Shown here: piece after piece, positions 15,934 to 24,587 of the stretch | How positions within the stretch are numbered: position 1 is the first letter of the stretch | Layout of the letters: each line of letters starts with the position of its first letter | Source: Allopusillimonas ginsengisoli | GTDB lineage: Bacteria > Pseudomonadota > Gammaproteobacteria > Burkholderiales > Burkholderiaceae_B | Assembly: GCA_005239165.1 (NCBI GenBank) | Contig: RAPG01000016.1 | Span: 28,286 to 92,285 of the forward strand | DNA: 64,000 nucleotides | Reading direction: 5' to 3' | The notes under the pieces: generated by a model | Told to the model about the DNA's origin: nothing | The model's database searches: none | What the model saw: the letters and a program-made list of their open reading frames with translations, nothing else | Made by a program: the position numbers and the translations under genes

Positions 15934-16211
15934 GGCTCTATGACCTCGCCGCGAAGTAAAAATTTGGCCATAGCCACTGTGCCCACAAAGCTAAACAGAC
16001 TGATCAGCAATGCGATGTCAAAGTACAGGGACGAGTTTAGGTGTAGCCCAAGCACCAGCAAAATAAGCATGCCGTTGATGTACATGGCATCGAGAGCCAG
16101 TACGCGATCGGGTGCTGCGGGGCCGCGCAGCAGGCGAATAGCCGCCACTGCCATGGCTGCGGTATAGCATCCAAGTGCGAAAAGTGCGGCCCAATAGACG
16201 ATGCTGTTCAC
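15930..16211 (-). CDS. mrpF: Na+(K+)/H+ antiporter subunit F (MrpF/PhaF)
   Basis: A 93-residue protein with three helices, showing the family pattern RLLRGPAAPDRVLALDAMYINGMLILL and ALLISLFSFVGTVAMAKFLLRG (each cited in part). I set the start at the GTG at 16211, which overlaps the mrpE stop by four bases (GTGA) and gives the normal family length; an upstream ATG at 16265 would run 18 residues into mrpE. It is translationally coupled on both sides. Confidence 0.92.
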   Translation of the reverse strand: MNSIVYWAALFALGCYTAAMAVAAIRLLRGPAAPDRVLALDAMYINGMLILLVLGLHLNSSLYFDIALLISLFSFVGTVAMAKFLLRGEVIEP

Positions 16212-16702
16212 TCGAATATCTCCAGGAGTGGGCGTTCGTAACGTTGCTGAATAATGTTCAGCCACAGCGCTTCTTCTTGCAAGTCCAGTACATGCAGCGT
16301 TAGCAGATTATGTTCTTCTGAATAATCGGCCCATACCGTGCCTGGCGTGTAGGTTACGATGCAGGCCAGGGCAGCAAGCGCATGCGGGTCTTTGATGCGC
16401 AGCGGTATGCTGATAAAGCCTGGCGACGCATTGGCATGTCGTCCCAGAATAATGATACGGGCTACGGCCACATTGGACCTGGCGATGTCGATCGCCACGT
16501 GTAATGCTAGCTTGAGTATGACCAGTGGGTGCCTGGGCCGTGCGTGCAGCGGTCGCAGGCGCGACGCATGTAAAGCCCACGATAAGCCCAGCGCCAGTAC
16601 CGCACCTATTGCAATGTTGCCGGGCGATACGCTGTCATTAAGCAGTATCCAGAGCGCCAGTAACAGAGAGGGCAACACCAGGGCGTTGACAATGCGGCTC
16701 AT
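16208..16702 (-). CDS. mrpE: Na+(K+)/H+ antiporter subunit E (MrpE/PhaE)
   Basis: A 164-residue subunit with N-terminal helices (LVLPSLLLALWILLND) and the conserved cytoplasmic portion with ARSNVAVARIIILG, LACIVTYTPGTVWADY and LTLHVLDLQEEA. MrpE is required for full transport activity. It overlaps the second mrpD fragment by four bases and mrpF by four bases, consistent with a tight operon. Confidence 0.92.
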   Translation of the reverse strand: MSRIVNALVLPSLLLALWILLNDSVSPGNIAIGAVLALGLSWALHASRLRPLHARPRHPLVILKLALHVAIDIARSNVAVARIIILGRHANASPGFISIPLRIKDPHALAALACIVTYTPGTVWADYSEEHNLLTLHVLDLQEEALWLNIIQQRYERPLLEIFE

Positions 16703-17262
16703 GGACGGCCTCCATTGGTGACGTTGCGTACGGGGTTTTGGCTGACGACCGCATCTATATAAGAGGCTGGCCGATCGAGGTAGACGGCGGTTTCTTGCAG
16801 ATAGTTAAGAACAGGCCCGGCCCAGAACGCCAGCGCTACGCAAGACAATACCAGAACCCCTACCGGGCCAGCCTCACTGATGCGCAGTCGTGGCGTATTG
16901 GTATCGTCTGGGCTCCAGAACAGGCGAATACCGGTACGACTGAAGGCAATAATGGTGACCAGCCCCGAGATAAGCATGCCCGCCACCAGTGACCATGCGG
17001 CCACCGAAGGCGTGTCTGTCGAAGAAGTTTGCAGTGCTGCCGAGACCAGAGAAAATTTTGCGACGAAACCGGCCAATGGTGGCAGGCCAGCGACCAAAAG
17101 CCCGCAAGCAATAAACGCCATGCCCAGAAAAGCCATGGCAGCCGGAATGGCGACCCCGACGACGTCATCTGATTGATCGGGTGACTCGGGGTCTTCAAGT
17201 TCGAAGGCTTCCTGGCTGACTGCGAGCAGGTCGGCACCGAAAGTTTGCGTGCGGTCTATCAT
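16699..17262 (-). CDS. mrpD: MrpD/PhaD antiporter subunit, C-terminal fragment
   Basis: This 187-residue ORF carries the C-terminal third of MrpD: an acidic loop (FELEDPESPDQSDDVVG), then AAMAFLGMAFIACGLLVAGLPPLAGFVAKFSL (cited in part: GLPPLAGFVAKF, the family motif) and the last helices. It begins with ATG overlapping the stop of the N-terminal fragment in an ATGA arrangement. Residues match the continuation of the usual MrpD sequence without a gap: the joined length is 545 residues, normal for the family. One missing base (GAA-TGATAGAC where GAA-CTG-ATA-GAC would restore the frame) explains the split. It could be a real mutation tolerated by re-initiation, or a sequence error. Confidence 0.85.
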   Translation of the reverse strand: MIDRTQTFGADLLAVSQEAFELEDPESPDQSDDVVGVAIPAAMAFLGMAFIACGLLVAGLPPLAGFVAKFSLVSAALQTSSTDTPSVAAWSLVAGMLISGLVTIIAFSRTGIRLFWSPDDTNTPRLRISEAGPVGVLVLSCVALAFWAGPVLNYLQETAVYLDRPASYIDAVVSQNPVRNVTNGGRP

Positions 17263-18335
17263 TCAAGAAGCATGAAGAAGGCACCCATGGTGAGCACCGA
17301 GACAATCAGATAGAACAGCGCCGGGCCGGTAAGCGTTACGCCCGGCATGCCGAGTGCGGCCAGCAATGTGCCTGATGACATGATGACGCAATAACCAGCT
17401 TGTCGTTCAATTTGCGGCGCAGCCAGCAAGCCAATGGCGCCGAACGCCATGGTGGCCATGCCAAGTGGGAACATCCACTCACCACCAAATGCGGCGGGCG
17501 CTCCAGTGGGCAAAAGCAGCGAGCCTATACGTACTAGTGCATAAATGCCCACTTTGGTCATGATGGCAAAAATGCCTCCGACCGGTGGACTGGCATTAGC
17601 ATAGGCGGCAGGAAGCCAGAAGTTCAGTGGCCAGGCGGCAGCCTTGATCAGCAATGCAATGCCAAGAATGGCGGCGCCTGTTTCAAACAACTGTCGTTGA
17701 CCACCTTCGAGCAGGCCGGCACGAATGGCCAGCTCGGCCATGTTAAGTGTGCCGGTGATGCCGTAGATTAGCGCGATAGAAATCAAAAGCAAAAATGACG
17801 CCACCAGGTTGACGACGATGTAATGCATGCCTGCGGCCACGCGCGCCTTGCCCGATCCGTGCAGCATCAGGCCGTACGAGGCAGCAAGCAAGACTTCAAA
17901 AAATACGAACAGATTAAAGAGGTCGCCGGTGAGAAAGGCCCCGTTCAGTCCCATAAGCTGAAACTGGAAGAGAGGGTGAAAATGCACCCCCGAACGATCC
18001 CAGCGGGCAGTGGAATATACCCATGTGGCGGCACCCAGTACCGCAGTGAGTACCAGCATGATGGCCGAGAGGCGGTCGACTACAGCCACGATGCCAAATG
18101 GAGCCGGCCAGTCGCCGAGCAAGTAGACCCCAACACCGTTATCCCAGTTGCTAGAAATAAAACCTGACGCCATGCCAAGCAGCATGATGCCAACAAAGAG
18201 CTGGGCAGCGATGGAGCCGGCGCCCAGAGCCAGCTTAAGGCGGCGATGCTTCTCGTCGAACAACAGCATGAGCGCCCCGACGATAAGCGGGACGACGACG
18301 GGCATGATGGGAAGGTGCTGCATCCATCCGGTCAT
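17259..18335 (-). CDS. mrpD: MrpD/PhaD antiporter subunit, N-terminal fragment
   Basis: A 358-residue ORF with the N-terminal two thirds of MrpD, an NADH-dehydrogenase ND5/ND4-like proton-translocating subunit. It shows the family segments GLNGAFLTGDLFNLFVFFEVLLAASYGLM (cited in part: GDLFNLFVFFEV), GIALLIKAAAWPLNFWLP with the conserved Lys, and AYANASPPVGGIFAIMTKVG. It ends abruptly at FFMLLE followed by TGA, in the middle of what is normally a continuous helix-loop. The next ORF continues the protein in another frame. If the split is real, two polypeptides could assemble into a working subunit. Confidence 0.88.
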   Translation of the reverse strand: MTGWMQHLPIMPVVVPLIVGALMLLFDEKHRRLKLALGAGSIAAQLFVGIMLLGMASGFISSNWDNGVGVYLLGDWPAPFGIVAVVDRLSAIMLVLTAVLGAATWVYSTARWDRSGVHFHPLFQFQLMGLNGAFLTGDLFNLFVFFEVLLAASYGLMLHGSGKARVAAGMHYIVVNLVASFLLLISIALIYGITGTLNMAELAIRAGLLEGGQRQLFETGAAILGIALLIKAAAWPLNFWLPAAYANASPPVGGIFAIMTKVGIYALVRIGSLLLPTGAPAAFGGEWMFPLGMATMAFGAIGLLAAPQIERQAGYCVIMSSGTLLAALGMPGVTLTGPALFYLIVSVLTMGAFFMLLE

Positions 18336-18679
18336 GATGAGCGGTTCTCCCGTCCGTCGACGTGGTCATTGCCTGAGAGGCCACGTGAAGCCAGTAGCAC
18401 CACCAGAAACAACGCGGTGGTAGCAAAACCAATGACAATGGCCGTGAGTACCAGGGCTTGCGGCACCGGATCGGCATAAAGACTGGCATTTGCGCCCCAG
18501 CTGGCATTAATGACCGGCGGGGCATCAAGGGTTATGCGGCCCATGGCAAAAATGAACAGGTTGACGGCATACGACACCAGCGATAGCCCCATGATTACCT
18601 GAAAGGTGCGTGGGCGTAGCAGCAGCCAGATGCCTGAACCTGACAGCACGCCGATGGCCAGCGCAAGAACGGCTTCCAT
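18332..18679 (-). CDS. mrpC: Na+(K+)/H+ antiporter subunit C (MrpC/PhaC)
   Basis: A 115-residue NuoK-like subunit with three helices: VLALAIGVLSGSGIWLLLR, VIMGLSLVSYAVNLFIFAMG and DPVPQALVLTAIVIGFATTAL (the last is the family signature, cited in part). It lies between mrpAB and mrpD, overlapping mrpD by four bases and sharing one base with mrpAB, in the standard order. Confidence 0.93.
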   Translation of the reverse strand: MEAVLALAIGVLSGSGIWLLLRPRTFQVIMGLSLVSYAVNLFIFAMGRITLDAPPVINASWGANASLYADPVPQALVLTAIVIGFATTALFLVVLLASRGLSGNDHVDGRENRSS

Positions 18680-21621
18680 CAGAGCGTCTCCGTTTTTTGA
18701 GCGGCGCCTGCCGCAGGTTTGCGATAAAGCCTTAGCGATTGGTGAGCCAGAGCAACCAGCATGAGTACGGTGGCACCCACGACCAGCATGTACACGCCTA
18801 TATCAAACAGCAAGACGCTCGAAAGGTGTACGGGCCCGACTAGCGGCAGCGTTATGTCGCCAGTAATGGCTGAAAGAAAAGGCTTGTTGGCCCAAAGCAC
18901 GGCCGTGGCGGTGATGCCCGCCGCCAGCAGGCCAATGGCGATCCAGTAGCGCGGATGTATACGAGGCCGCGCTTCGACCCAAATAATACCCCCAACCATA
19001 TATTGCAGAATGATGGCCGTGGCCATGATGAGGCCGCCAACAAAGCCTCCGCCCGGCAGGTTATGTCCGCGTATCAGAAAATACAGAGAAATAAGCACCG
19101 CCATGGGAAGCAGCAGACGTACCAGCACGGCGGGCACCTGCATGACTCCGCGGGGCACCAGTGCTTGTGGGTCTGGCTCGGAAAACTCGCCCAGAAGCCT
19201 GTTGTTTCGGGGTGCACGCTGACGTGCACGCGGCAACGACATGCTCTCGGGAGGTGGCCGAAAGCGCCTGAGCAGGGCGTATACGGTAAGCGCAACAATG
19301 CCCAGAACGGTAATTTCGCCGAACGTATCAAAAGCCCGGAAATCAACAAGAATGACGTTGACTACGTTTGAGCCCCCACCCAGTGCCTGCGATTGCTCCA
19401 CGAAAAACGACGAAATGCCCGAGGGGTGCGGTCTGGTTAGCAAGGCGTAGGCCAGCGCAGCTATCCCCGTGCCGCCAATGATGGCGATGATCAGGTCGCG
19501 GAAACGTCGCACGAATGCCCGAAGTTTGCTTTGCAGTGGCGGCGGCTCGTCATCACCGTAGATGCGGGGCGGCAGCCAGCGCAGGCCCAGCAGCAGCAGT
19601 ACAAGTGTGACCACCTCGACCGCCAGTTGCGTAAGCGCCAGGTCAGGTGCCGACAGCCACGCGAAAGTAAGCGCTGTCACCAGGCCAGCTCCGCCTGAAA
19701 GCAATAGCGAAATACCGCGATGGTATTTGGCCTTGCGCGCGGCACCAATGGCGCAGGCGCCGCCTGCCAGCCACATCAGCAAGAAAAATGGGTTGATGGG
19801 TGTGTAAACCTGCGGCTGCAGCCAGCCGCCGGGCAACAGAGGCAGCATGGCCACACAAAACGTCAGTACTACAATAATGAGGATTTGCGGCTGTTGACGC
19901 GCCGAGCGGGTCCAGTCAAGCAAAAATGACGCAGCAATGTCTATGCCTTCGAGCAGCAGCTCGAAGCTCCGACGACCATCAAGTTTGTAGATGAGCGGCG
20001 TTGCACCAGGGTGCTTGCGATGTCGGTGACGCAGCAGCCACAACAGCAATATGCCCCCGAATAGCGCCACGAAACTCATGACCAATGGCAGGTTAAAGCC
20101 GTGCCAGATACGCAGGTCGTAGACGGGCGTGTTGTTGCCGGTAATGCTGATGACGGCATTGTGCAAGAAAGGCCCCACCGTATAGCGCGGAAATATACCG
20201 ACGACCAAACATGTCAGTACCAGGATGGCGCTGGGTATCAGCATGCGCTTGGGAGGCTCGTGTGGCGAACGTGGAAGATCGCGCGGTGCAGGCCCAAAAA
20301 ATACCTGGGCAATAAATCGCACCGAGTAGGCTACGCTGAAAGCGCCGGCAATAACGGCAACAGCAGGAAGGCCCACATGACTAAACCAGTTGTCGCCCAC
20401 CACAACCGTTTCTGCAAAGAACATTTCTTTTGAAATAAACCCGTTCAGCAGTGGCACACCGGCCATTGAGGCGGCGGCTACGACGGCAAGCGTTGCAGTA
20501 ATGGGCATGCTTCGGTACAGGCCTGACAGCCGCGTTAGGTCGCGTGTGCCAGTTTCATGGTCTACGATGCCTGCCGCCATAAACAACGACGCCTTGAAGG
20601 TGGCATGGTTAATCATGTGAAATACAGCGGCCACTAGTGCAATCGCGCTGTTCATGCCCAGCAACAGCGTGATCAGCCCAAGGTGGCTAATGGTGGAGTA
20701 GGCCAGCACACCTTTCATATCTGTTTGAAACGTGGCCGCATAAGCGCCCAGCGTGAGCGACAGCAAGCCGGCACCGCCTATGATCCATAGCCATTCATCA
20801 GTGCCCGCCAGTACTGGCCAGAATCTTGCAAGTAGAAAAACACCTGCTTTGACCATGGTGGCCGAGTGCAGGTAGGCGGACACAGGGGTAGGTGCTGCCA
20901 TGGCATTGGGCAGCCATACATGGAAAGGAAATTGTGCACTCTTGGTGAGCGCGCCCAAGGCGATCAGAATAAGTATTGTGAGATACCAGGGATGTGTGCG
21001 GATCAGGTCACCGGAAGCGAGTACGGTATCGAGATCGTAACTGCCAACGATGTGGCCCAGCATGAGCATGCCACCCAGCAGACAAAGGCCGCCAGACCCG
21101 GTAATGATGAGCGACATGCGCGCCCCGCGGCGCGCATCTAGCCGGTGGTACCAGTAGCCGATGAGCATGAAGGACGACAGGCTGGTGAGCTCCCAGAATA
21201 TGACGAGCTGTATGAGATTGCCCGACAGTACCACCCCCAGCATCGAACCCATAAAGGCCTGGAAGAATGAAAAAAATCGCGGTACTGGGTCGGCCGGTGA
21301 AAGATAGTAGCGGGCGTAAAGCACAATAAGCGCGCCCATGACCGTGATGATCATGGCAAACAGCCACGCGAAGCCATCCATGCGCAGGGCGAAGTCAACC
21401 CCAAAGCTGGGTATCCAGGGCAAGGTAGCCTTGACGACCTGGCCGTCAGTGACGCCTGGGAAATGGCTTAATACCAGCAGGGCGCACACAGCTGATACCG
21501 CCCCGGCAAGCCACGCTTCTAGCTTTTGCGCGTTGGTTGGCAGCAGGGCAGCGATAATGCTGCCTGCGAAGGGCAGGGCGAGAATTAATACAAGCGACAT
21601 CGGCGGTGGCTGGACCGGCAA
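18679..21621 (-). CDS. mrpA: Fused Na+(K+)/H+ antiporter subunits A and B (MrpAB/PhaAB)
   Basis: A 980-residue fusion. Residues up to about 800 form MrpA: ND5-like helices with VIFWELTSLSSFMLIGYW, KSAQFPFHVWLPNAMAAPTPVSAYLHSATMVKAG (cited in part: FHVWLPNAM; the conserved Lys and His are present), and the C-terminal MrpA extension. The rest is an MrpB domain: RLLLPMAVLISLYFLIRGHNLPGGGFVGGLI and the Arg/Pro-rich loop ARPRIHPRYW. The A-B fusion is the group 2 Pha arrangement known in rhizobia and other proteobacteria. The complex expels Na+ or K+ in exchange for protons and supports growth at high pH or salt. First gene of the operon; its promoter lies in 21622-21722. Confidence 0.93.
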   Translation of the reverse strand: MPVQPPPMSLVLILALPFAGSIIAALLPTNAQKLEAWLAGAVSAVCALLVLSHFPGVTDGQVVKATLPWIPSFGVDFALRMDGFAWLFAMIITVMGALIVLYARYYLSPADPVPRFFSFFQAFMGSMLGVVLSGNLIQLVIFWELTSLSSFMLIGYWYHRLDARRGARMSLIITGSGGLCLLGGMLMLGHIVGSYDLDTVLASGDLIRTHPWYLTILILIALGALTKSAQFPFHVWLPNAMAAPTPVSAYLHSATMVKAGVFLLARFWPVLAGTDEWLWIIGGAGLLSLTLGAYAATFQTDMKGVLAYSTISHLGLITLLLGMNSAIALVAAVFHMINHATFKASLFMAAGIVDHETGTRDLTRLSGLYRSMPITATLAVVAAASMAGVPLLNGFISKEMFFAETVVVGDNWFSHVGLPAVAVIAGAFSVAYSVRFIAQVFFGPAPRDLPRSPHEPPKRMLIPSAILVLTCLVVGIFPRYTVGPFLHNAVISITGNNTPVYDLRIWHGFNLPLVMSFVALFGGILLLWLLRHRHRKHPGATPLIYKLDGRRSFELLLEGIDIAASFLLDWTRSARQQPQILIIVVLTFCVAMLPLLPGGWLQPQVYTPINPFFLLMWLAGGACAIGAARKAKYHRGISLLLSGGAGLVTALTFAWLSAPDLALTQLAVEVVTLVLLLLGLRWLPPRIYGDDEPPPLQSKLRAFVRRFRDLIIAIIGGTGIAALAYALLTRPHPSGISSFFVEQSQALGGGSNVVNVILVDFRAFDTFGEITVLGIVALTVYALLRRFRPPPESMSLPRARQRAPRNNRLLGEFSEPDPQALVPRGVMQVPAVLVRLLLPMAVLISLYFLIRGHNLPGGGFVGGLIMATAIILQYMVGGIIWVEARPRIHPRYWIAIGLLAAGITATAVLWANKPFLSAITGDITLPLVGPVHLSSVLLFDIGVYMLVVGATVLMLVALAHQSLRLYRKPAAGAAQKTETL

Positions 21622-21722
21622 ATTCAGGAAGGAAGCTTAATAATACAATGTGAGTTGGTCAGCTTTTAGTAAGCCGACAGAAAATTACCCTTTCTGGTCA
21701 ATTTCTGCCGTTATTCCCTCAA

Positions 21723-21736
21723 TTGATGCAGATCAA
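21723..21736. promoter_or_regulatory. Perfect FNR/ANR/DNR box upstream of hemN
   Basis: TTGAT-gcag-ATCAA is a 10/10 match to the TTGAT-N4-ATCAA consensus bound by FNR, ANR and DNR regulators. It lies about 100 bases before the chosen hemN start, so hemN is probably induced at low oxygen or by NO. The site falls inside a longer in-frame reading of hemN, which argues that the longer reading is not the real protein. Confidence 0.85.
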
Positions 21737-21836
21737 GCAGTATGGTCGGAATACGTTTCACAATAATGCATATTCCGTGCCCTGCGTGCGGTGCATCAAC
21801 GTGGGTCGCGCAAACCGGCCTGTATGGAGCAAGGCA

Positions 21837-23258
21837 ATGGATGCCATTTCCCCACTGAACATTAAGAACAACGTCGCATTACCCGATGTCGAAATATCCG
21901 AGGCGCTTGTGCGCCGCTTTGACAGCTCGGGCCCGCGCTATACCTCGTACCCGACCGCCGATCGTTTCCATCACGGGTTTAACGAGCAGTCGTACATAGA
22001 TCATCTGTCCCGGCGTGCCACCGCGCCAGATAACCCACCCTTGTCGGTGTATTTTCATCTGCCGTTCTGTGAGCAGCTTTGCTACTTCTGTGCCTGTAAC
22101 AAGGTAATCACTCAAGACCACAGCCGTACGACCAAGTATCTGCAGTATCTCGACATTGAGATGGAGCGGGTGGCCGGATATCTGGGTAATGACCGCAAGA
22201 CGGAGCAATTACATCTTGGCGGAGGCACGCCCACCTTTTTGACCACCGACGAGCTTACAGGGCTTATGAATTCGGTGCGCCAGCATTTCAACTTTACGAC
22301 CGATGCCGAGCTGGGGGTTGAGATCGACCCGCGAACGGTCAACGAATCCACGCTGGCCATGCTCGCCGGGTTGGGGTTTAACCGCACCAGCTTTGGTGTG
22401 CAGGATTTTGATCCTGAGGTGCAGGCAGCGGTTAACCGCATTCAGCCGGTCGATATGGTAGAGCGGGCGCTCAAGGCCAGCCGCGATGCAGGTTTTGAGT
22501 CTGTCAATGCCGACCTTATTTACGGGTTGCCCAAACAGACGCTGGCCAGCTTTGCCCGCACCCTCGACGAGATTGTGCGCCTGTCGCCCGACCGGATCGC
22601 ACTTTATAACTATGCGCATCTGCCGACACGCTTCAAGGCTCAAAGGCTAATCCAGCCTGAAGATCTGCCTTCTGCCGAGACCCGGTTGCAGATTTTTCTT
22701 ATGGCGACACGCCGTCTGCTCGATGCGGGGTATGTTTACATCGGGCTGGATCACTTTGCCAAACCCGACGACGAACTTAATCTGGCGCGGCTCGATAAAA
22801 GCCTGCATCGCAATTTTCAAGGTTACACCACCCGGGCCGACTGTGACCTTATTGGGTTTGGGGTGTCGGCCATCGGGAAAGTGGGCGCGTCATACAGTGG
22901 CTCGGTTCGCAGTGTCAATGCATATTACCAGGCGCTTGATGAAGGTCGTCTTCCTATAGAGCGCGGTTTTGAACTTACAGTTGATGATGTCTTGCGCAGA
23001 GAGGTCATCATGACGCTGATGTGTAGTATGCCGCTCGACTTTGCAAGGCTTGATCAGCAGTATGACATTGTCTTTGAAGACTACTTTGCGCAGGAGCTGG
23101 CGAAGTTGTCTCAGTTTTATGAAGCAGGGCTTATTGAGCTGACCGGCAGGGTATTGAATGTTACGGCCAAAGGCCGGTTGTTTGTACGCGGTGTTGGAAT
23201 GGTGTTTGACAAATATCTGGGGCAGCCAACGGTATCGACATACTCAAAACTGATCTGA
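21837..23258 (+). CDS. hemN: Oxygen-independent coproporphyrinogen III oxidase
   Basis: A 473-residue radical-SAM enzyme that oxidatively decarboxylates coproporphyrinogen III to protoporphyrinogen IX without O2. The iron-sulfur cysteines are Cys78, Cys82 and Cys85 in PFCEQLCYFCACN, and SAM binding follows in LHLGGGTPTFL. The N-terminal PRYTSYPTADRF segment and the HemN C-terminal domain are present at normal length. I chose the ATG at 21837 (GGAG upstream) instead of an in-frame ATG at 21726, since an FNR/DNR box covers the earlier start. It lies in a run of genes for oxygen-free metabolism, next to a DNR-like regulator, which may control it directly. Confidence 0.94.
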   Translation: MDAISPLNIKNNVALPDVEISEALVRRFDSSGPRYTSYPTADRFHHGFNEQSYIDHLSRRATAPDNPPLSVYFHLPFCEQLCYFCACNKVITQDHSRTTKYLQYLDIEMERVAGYLGNDRKTEQLHLGGGTPTFLTTDELTGLMNSVRQHFNFTTDAELGVEIDPRTVNESTLAMLAGLGFNRTSFGVQDFDPEVQAAVNRIQPVDMVERALKASRDAGFESVNADLIYGLPKQTLASFARTLDEIVRLSPDRIALYNYAHLPTRFKAQRLIQPEDLPSAETRLQIFLMATRRLLDAGYVYIGLDHFAKPDDELNLARLDKSLHRNFQGYTTRADCDLIGFGVSAIGKVGASYSGSVRSVNAYYQALDEGRLPIERGFELTVDDVLRREVIMTLMCSMPLDFARLDQQYDIVFEDYFAQELAKLSQFYEAGLIELTGRVLNVTAKGRLFVRGVGMVFDKYLGQPTVSTYSKLI

Positions 23259-23285
23259 GCGACGGCAGACTCAGGTGGACGGAGG

Positions 23286-23660
23286 CTAGCTTTCGTCTTT
23301 ACCGGCGGTTTTCATTCTAAGTAAATACCACGTTACGCCTATACCCGGAATAAGCAGCAAGGGTCTCACCCAGCTCAGGGGCACATACCAGGCGGAAAAA
23401 GCCAGTGAGGCCCAGAGCATGGCGAGCGCCACAGCTTTGGAACGTAACGGTATACCTTGGCCTGACTGGATGGCAATCAAGTACGGACCCAGATGACGAT
23501 TGCCGATCAGCAGGTTGTTCATGCGCGCAGAACTGCGCACGTAGCAGGCTGATGCAAGCAACAGAAAAGGCGTCGTCGGCAGTAGGGGCACGAAAATGCC
23601 CACAACGCCCAGTATTAGGGCGATGGTGCCGATGATATTGAGCAGTAATTTGGTCACCAT
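23286..23660 (-). CDS. YbaN/DUF454 inner-membrane protein
   Basis: A 124-residue protein with three or four helices and the DUF454 signature at the N-terminus: IIGTIALILGVVGIFVPLLPTTPFLLLASACY (cited in part: GIFVPLLPTTPFLLLA). E. coli YbaN is the named member; its function is unknown. Here it is transcribed leftward between hemN and the DNR-like regulator, a placement that recurs in low-oxygen gene clusters of other proteobacteria as far as I recall. No operator was seen in the short gap before its start. Confidence 0.85.
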   Translation of the reverse strand: MVTKLLLNIIGTIALILGVVGIFVPLLPTTPFLLLASACYVRSSARMNNLLIGNRHLGPYLIAIQSGQGIPLRSKAVALAMLWASLAFSAWYVPLSWVRPLLLIPGIGVTWYLLRMKTAGKDES

Positions 23661-23723
23661 GGGTGCGTGGCAGTGCCTGTGGACTGGCGTCAGATAACGG
23701 ACGCATCTGAGGATTCTATCAAT

Positions 23724-24404
23724 ATGGCGACGGGTAAAGTACGGGTTCAGGAGTTTCTAAGCAGGCTACCCCTGTTTAACGAGGTGTCAGAGGCCGAACT
23801 CGATCGTCTGGCATTAGGCACGACGGAGGTCAAAGTCGGGCGGGGCGAGTTGATTTTCAGGCGCGGAGATCCGTGTCTTGGACAGCATTCCGTTGTCTAT
23901 GGTCAGGTGAAACTGTTGCTGGTCTCTCCTACCGGCGGAGAGAAAGTCGTGCGGCTGATCGGGCCAGGTGGCAGTTTTGGCGAAGCGCTGATGTTTCTCG
24001 GGCAAGACTATGTCGTGTCCGCCGAGGCGCTGGTTGATTCTCTGCTGCTGCACGTCAGTAAAGCCGCAATCATGCAAGAGATCGAAAGCGACAGTCGGTT
24101 CGCCTGCAAAATGCTGGCCAGCCTGAGTCAGCGTCTGCACAGTCTGATGAAGGATGTAGAAGCCTACTCATTACGCTCGGGCACAGATCGCGTGGTCAGT
24201 TATTTGCTTAAACATGGATGTGAGATGGATGACTGCACATTCCGGCTTGAAACCAGCAAGACAGTGATCGCATCGCGGCTGAACCTGACGCCCGAGCATT
24301 TTTCCCGCATTCTTCATGATCTGGGTGGCAGGGGGCTGATTACAGTAAAGGGACGAGAAATTATTATCCCTGACCGGGCTGCGCTGCAAAATCACCAGGA
24401 CTAA
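23724..24404 (+). CDS. dnr: DNR/NnrR-type Crp/Fnr-family transcription regulator
   Basis: A 226-residue regulator with an N-terminal cyclic-nucleotide-binding-like domain and a C-terminal helix-turn-helix. It resembles DNR of Pseudomonas aeruginosa through GEALMFLGQDYVVSAEALVDS, LSQRLHSLMKDVEAYSLRSGTDRVVSYLL and the recognition helix in ASRLNLTPEHFSRILHDL (cited in part). It lacks the N-terminal Cys cluster of FNR, so it would sense NO through heme, as DNR does, and not O2 through an Fe-S cluster. Likely targets are the FNR/DNR-type boxes at 21723 and 25970. The ATG at 23724 (GAGG upstream) is preferred over an in-frame GTG at 23667. The symbol is by resemblance. Confidence 0.82.
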   Translation: MATGKVRVQEFLSRLPLFNEVSEAELDRLALGTTEVKVGRGELIFRRGDPCLGQHSVVYGQVKLLLVSPTGGEKVVRLIGPGGSFGEALMFLGQDYVVSAEALVDSLLLHVSKAAIMQEIESDSRFACKMLASLSQRLHSLMKDVEAYSLRSGTDRVVSYLLKHGCEMDDCTFRLETSKTVIASRLNLTPEHFSRILHDLGGRGLITVKGREIIIPDRAALQNHQD

Positions 24405-24498
24405 ACAGGCAGCGTTGTAAAGCCATGACGGCTAAGGCGAAGCGGGTCACCAGAACACTTCATGGGTTTTGAGTTCCGCTGATGCAAGCGGCGGTATG

Positions 24499-24567
24499 GA
24501 CCACTGTATTGACCACGGTATTGACTGCGGCACTGACTGCAGCACTGACTGCAGCACTGACTGCGGC
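24499..24567. repeat. Tandem 12-base repeat (six units) between convergent genes
   Basis: Six units of a degenerate 12-base repeat: GACCACTGTATT (24499), GACCACGGTATT (24511), GACTGCGGCACT (24523), GACTGCAGCACT (24535), GACTGCAGCACT (24547) and a partial GACTGCGGC (24559). The 12-base period would keep a reading frame (a Thr-Ala-Ala-Leu repeat on the + strand), but that ORF runs into the opposing gene and is probably not expressed. Confidence 0.88.
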
Positions 24568-24587
24568 GTCTCTGCGCTGCGTGCGCA

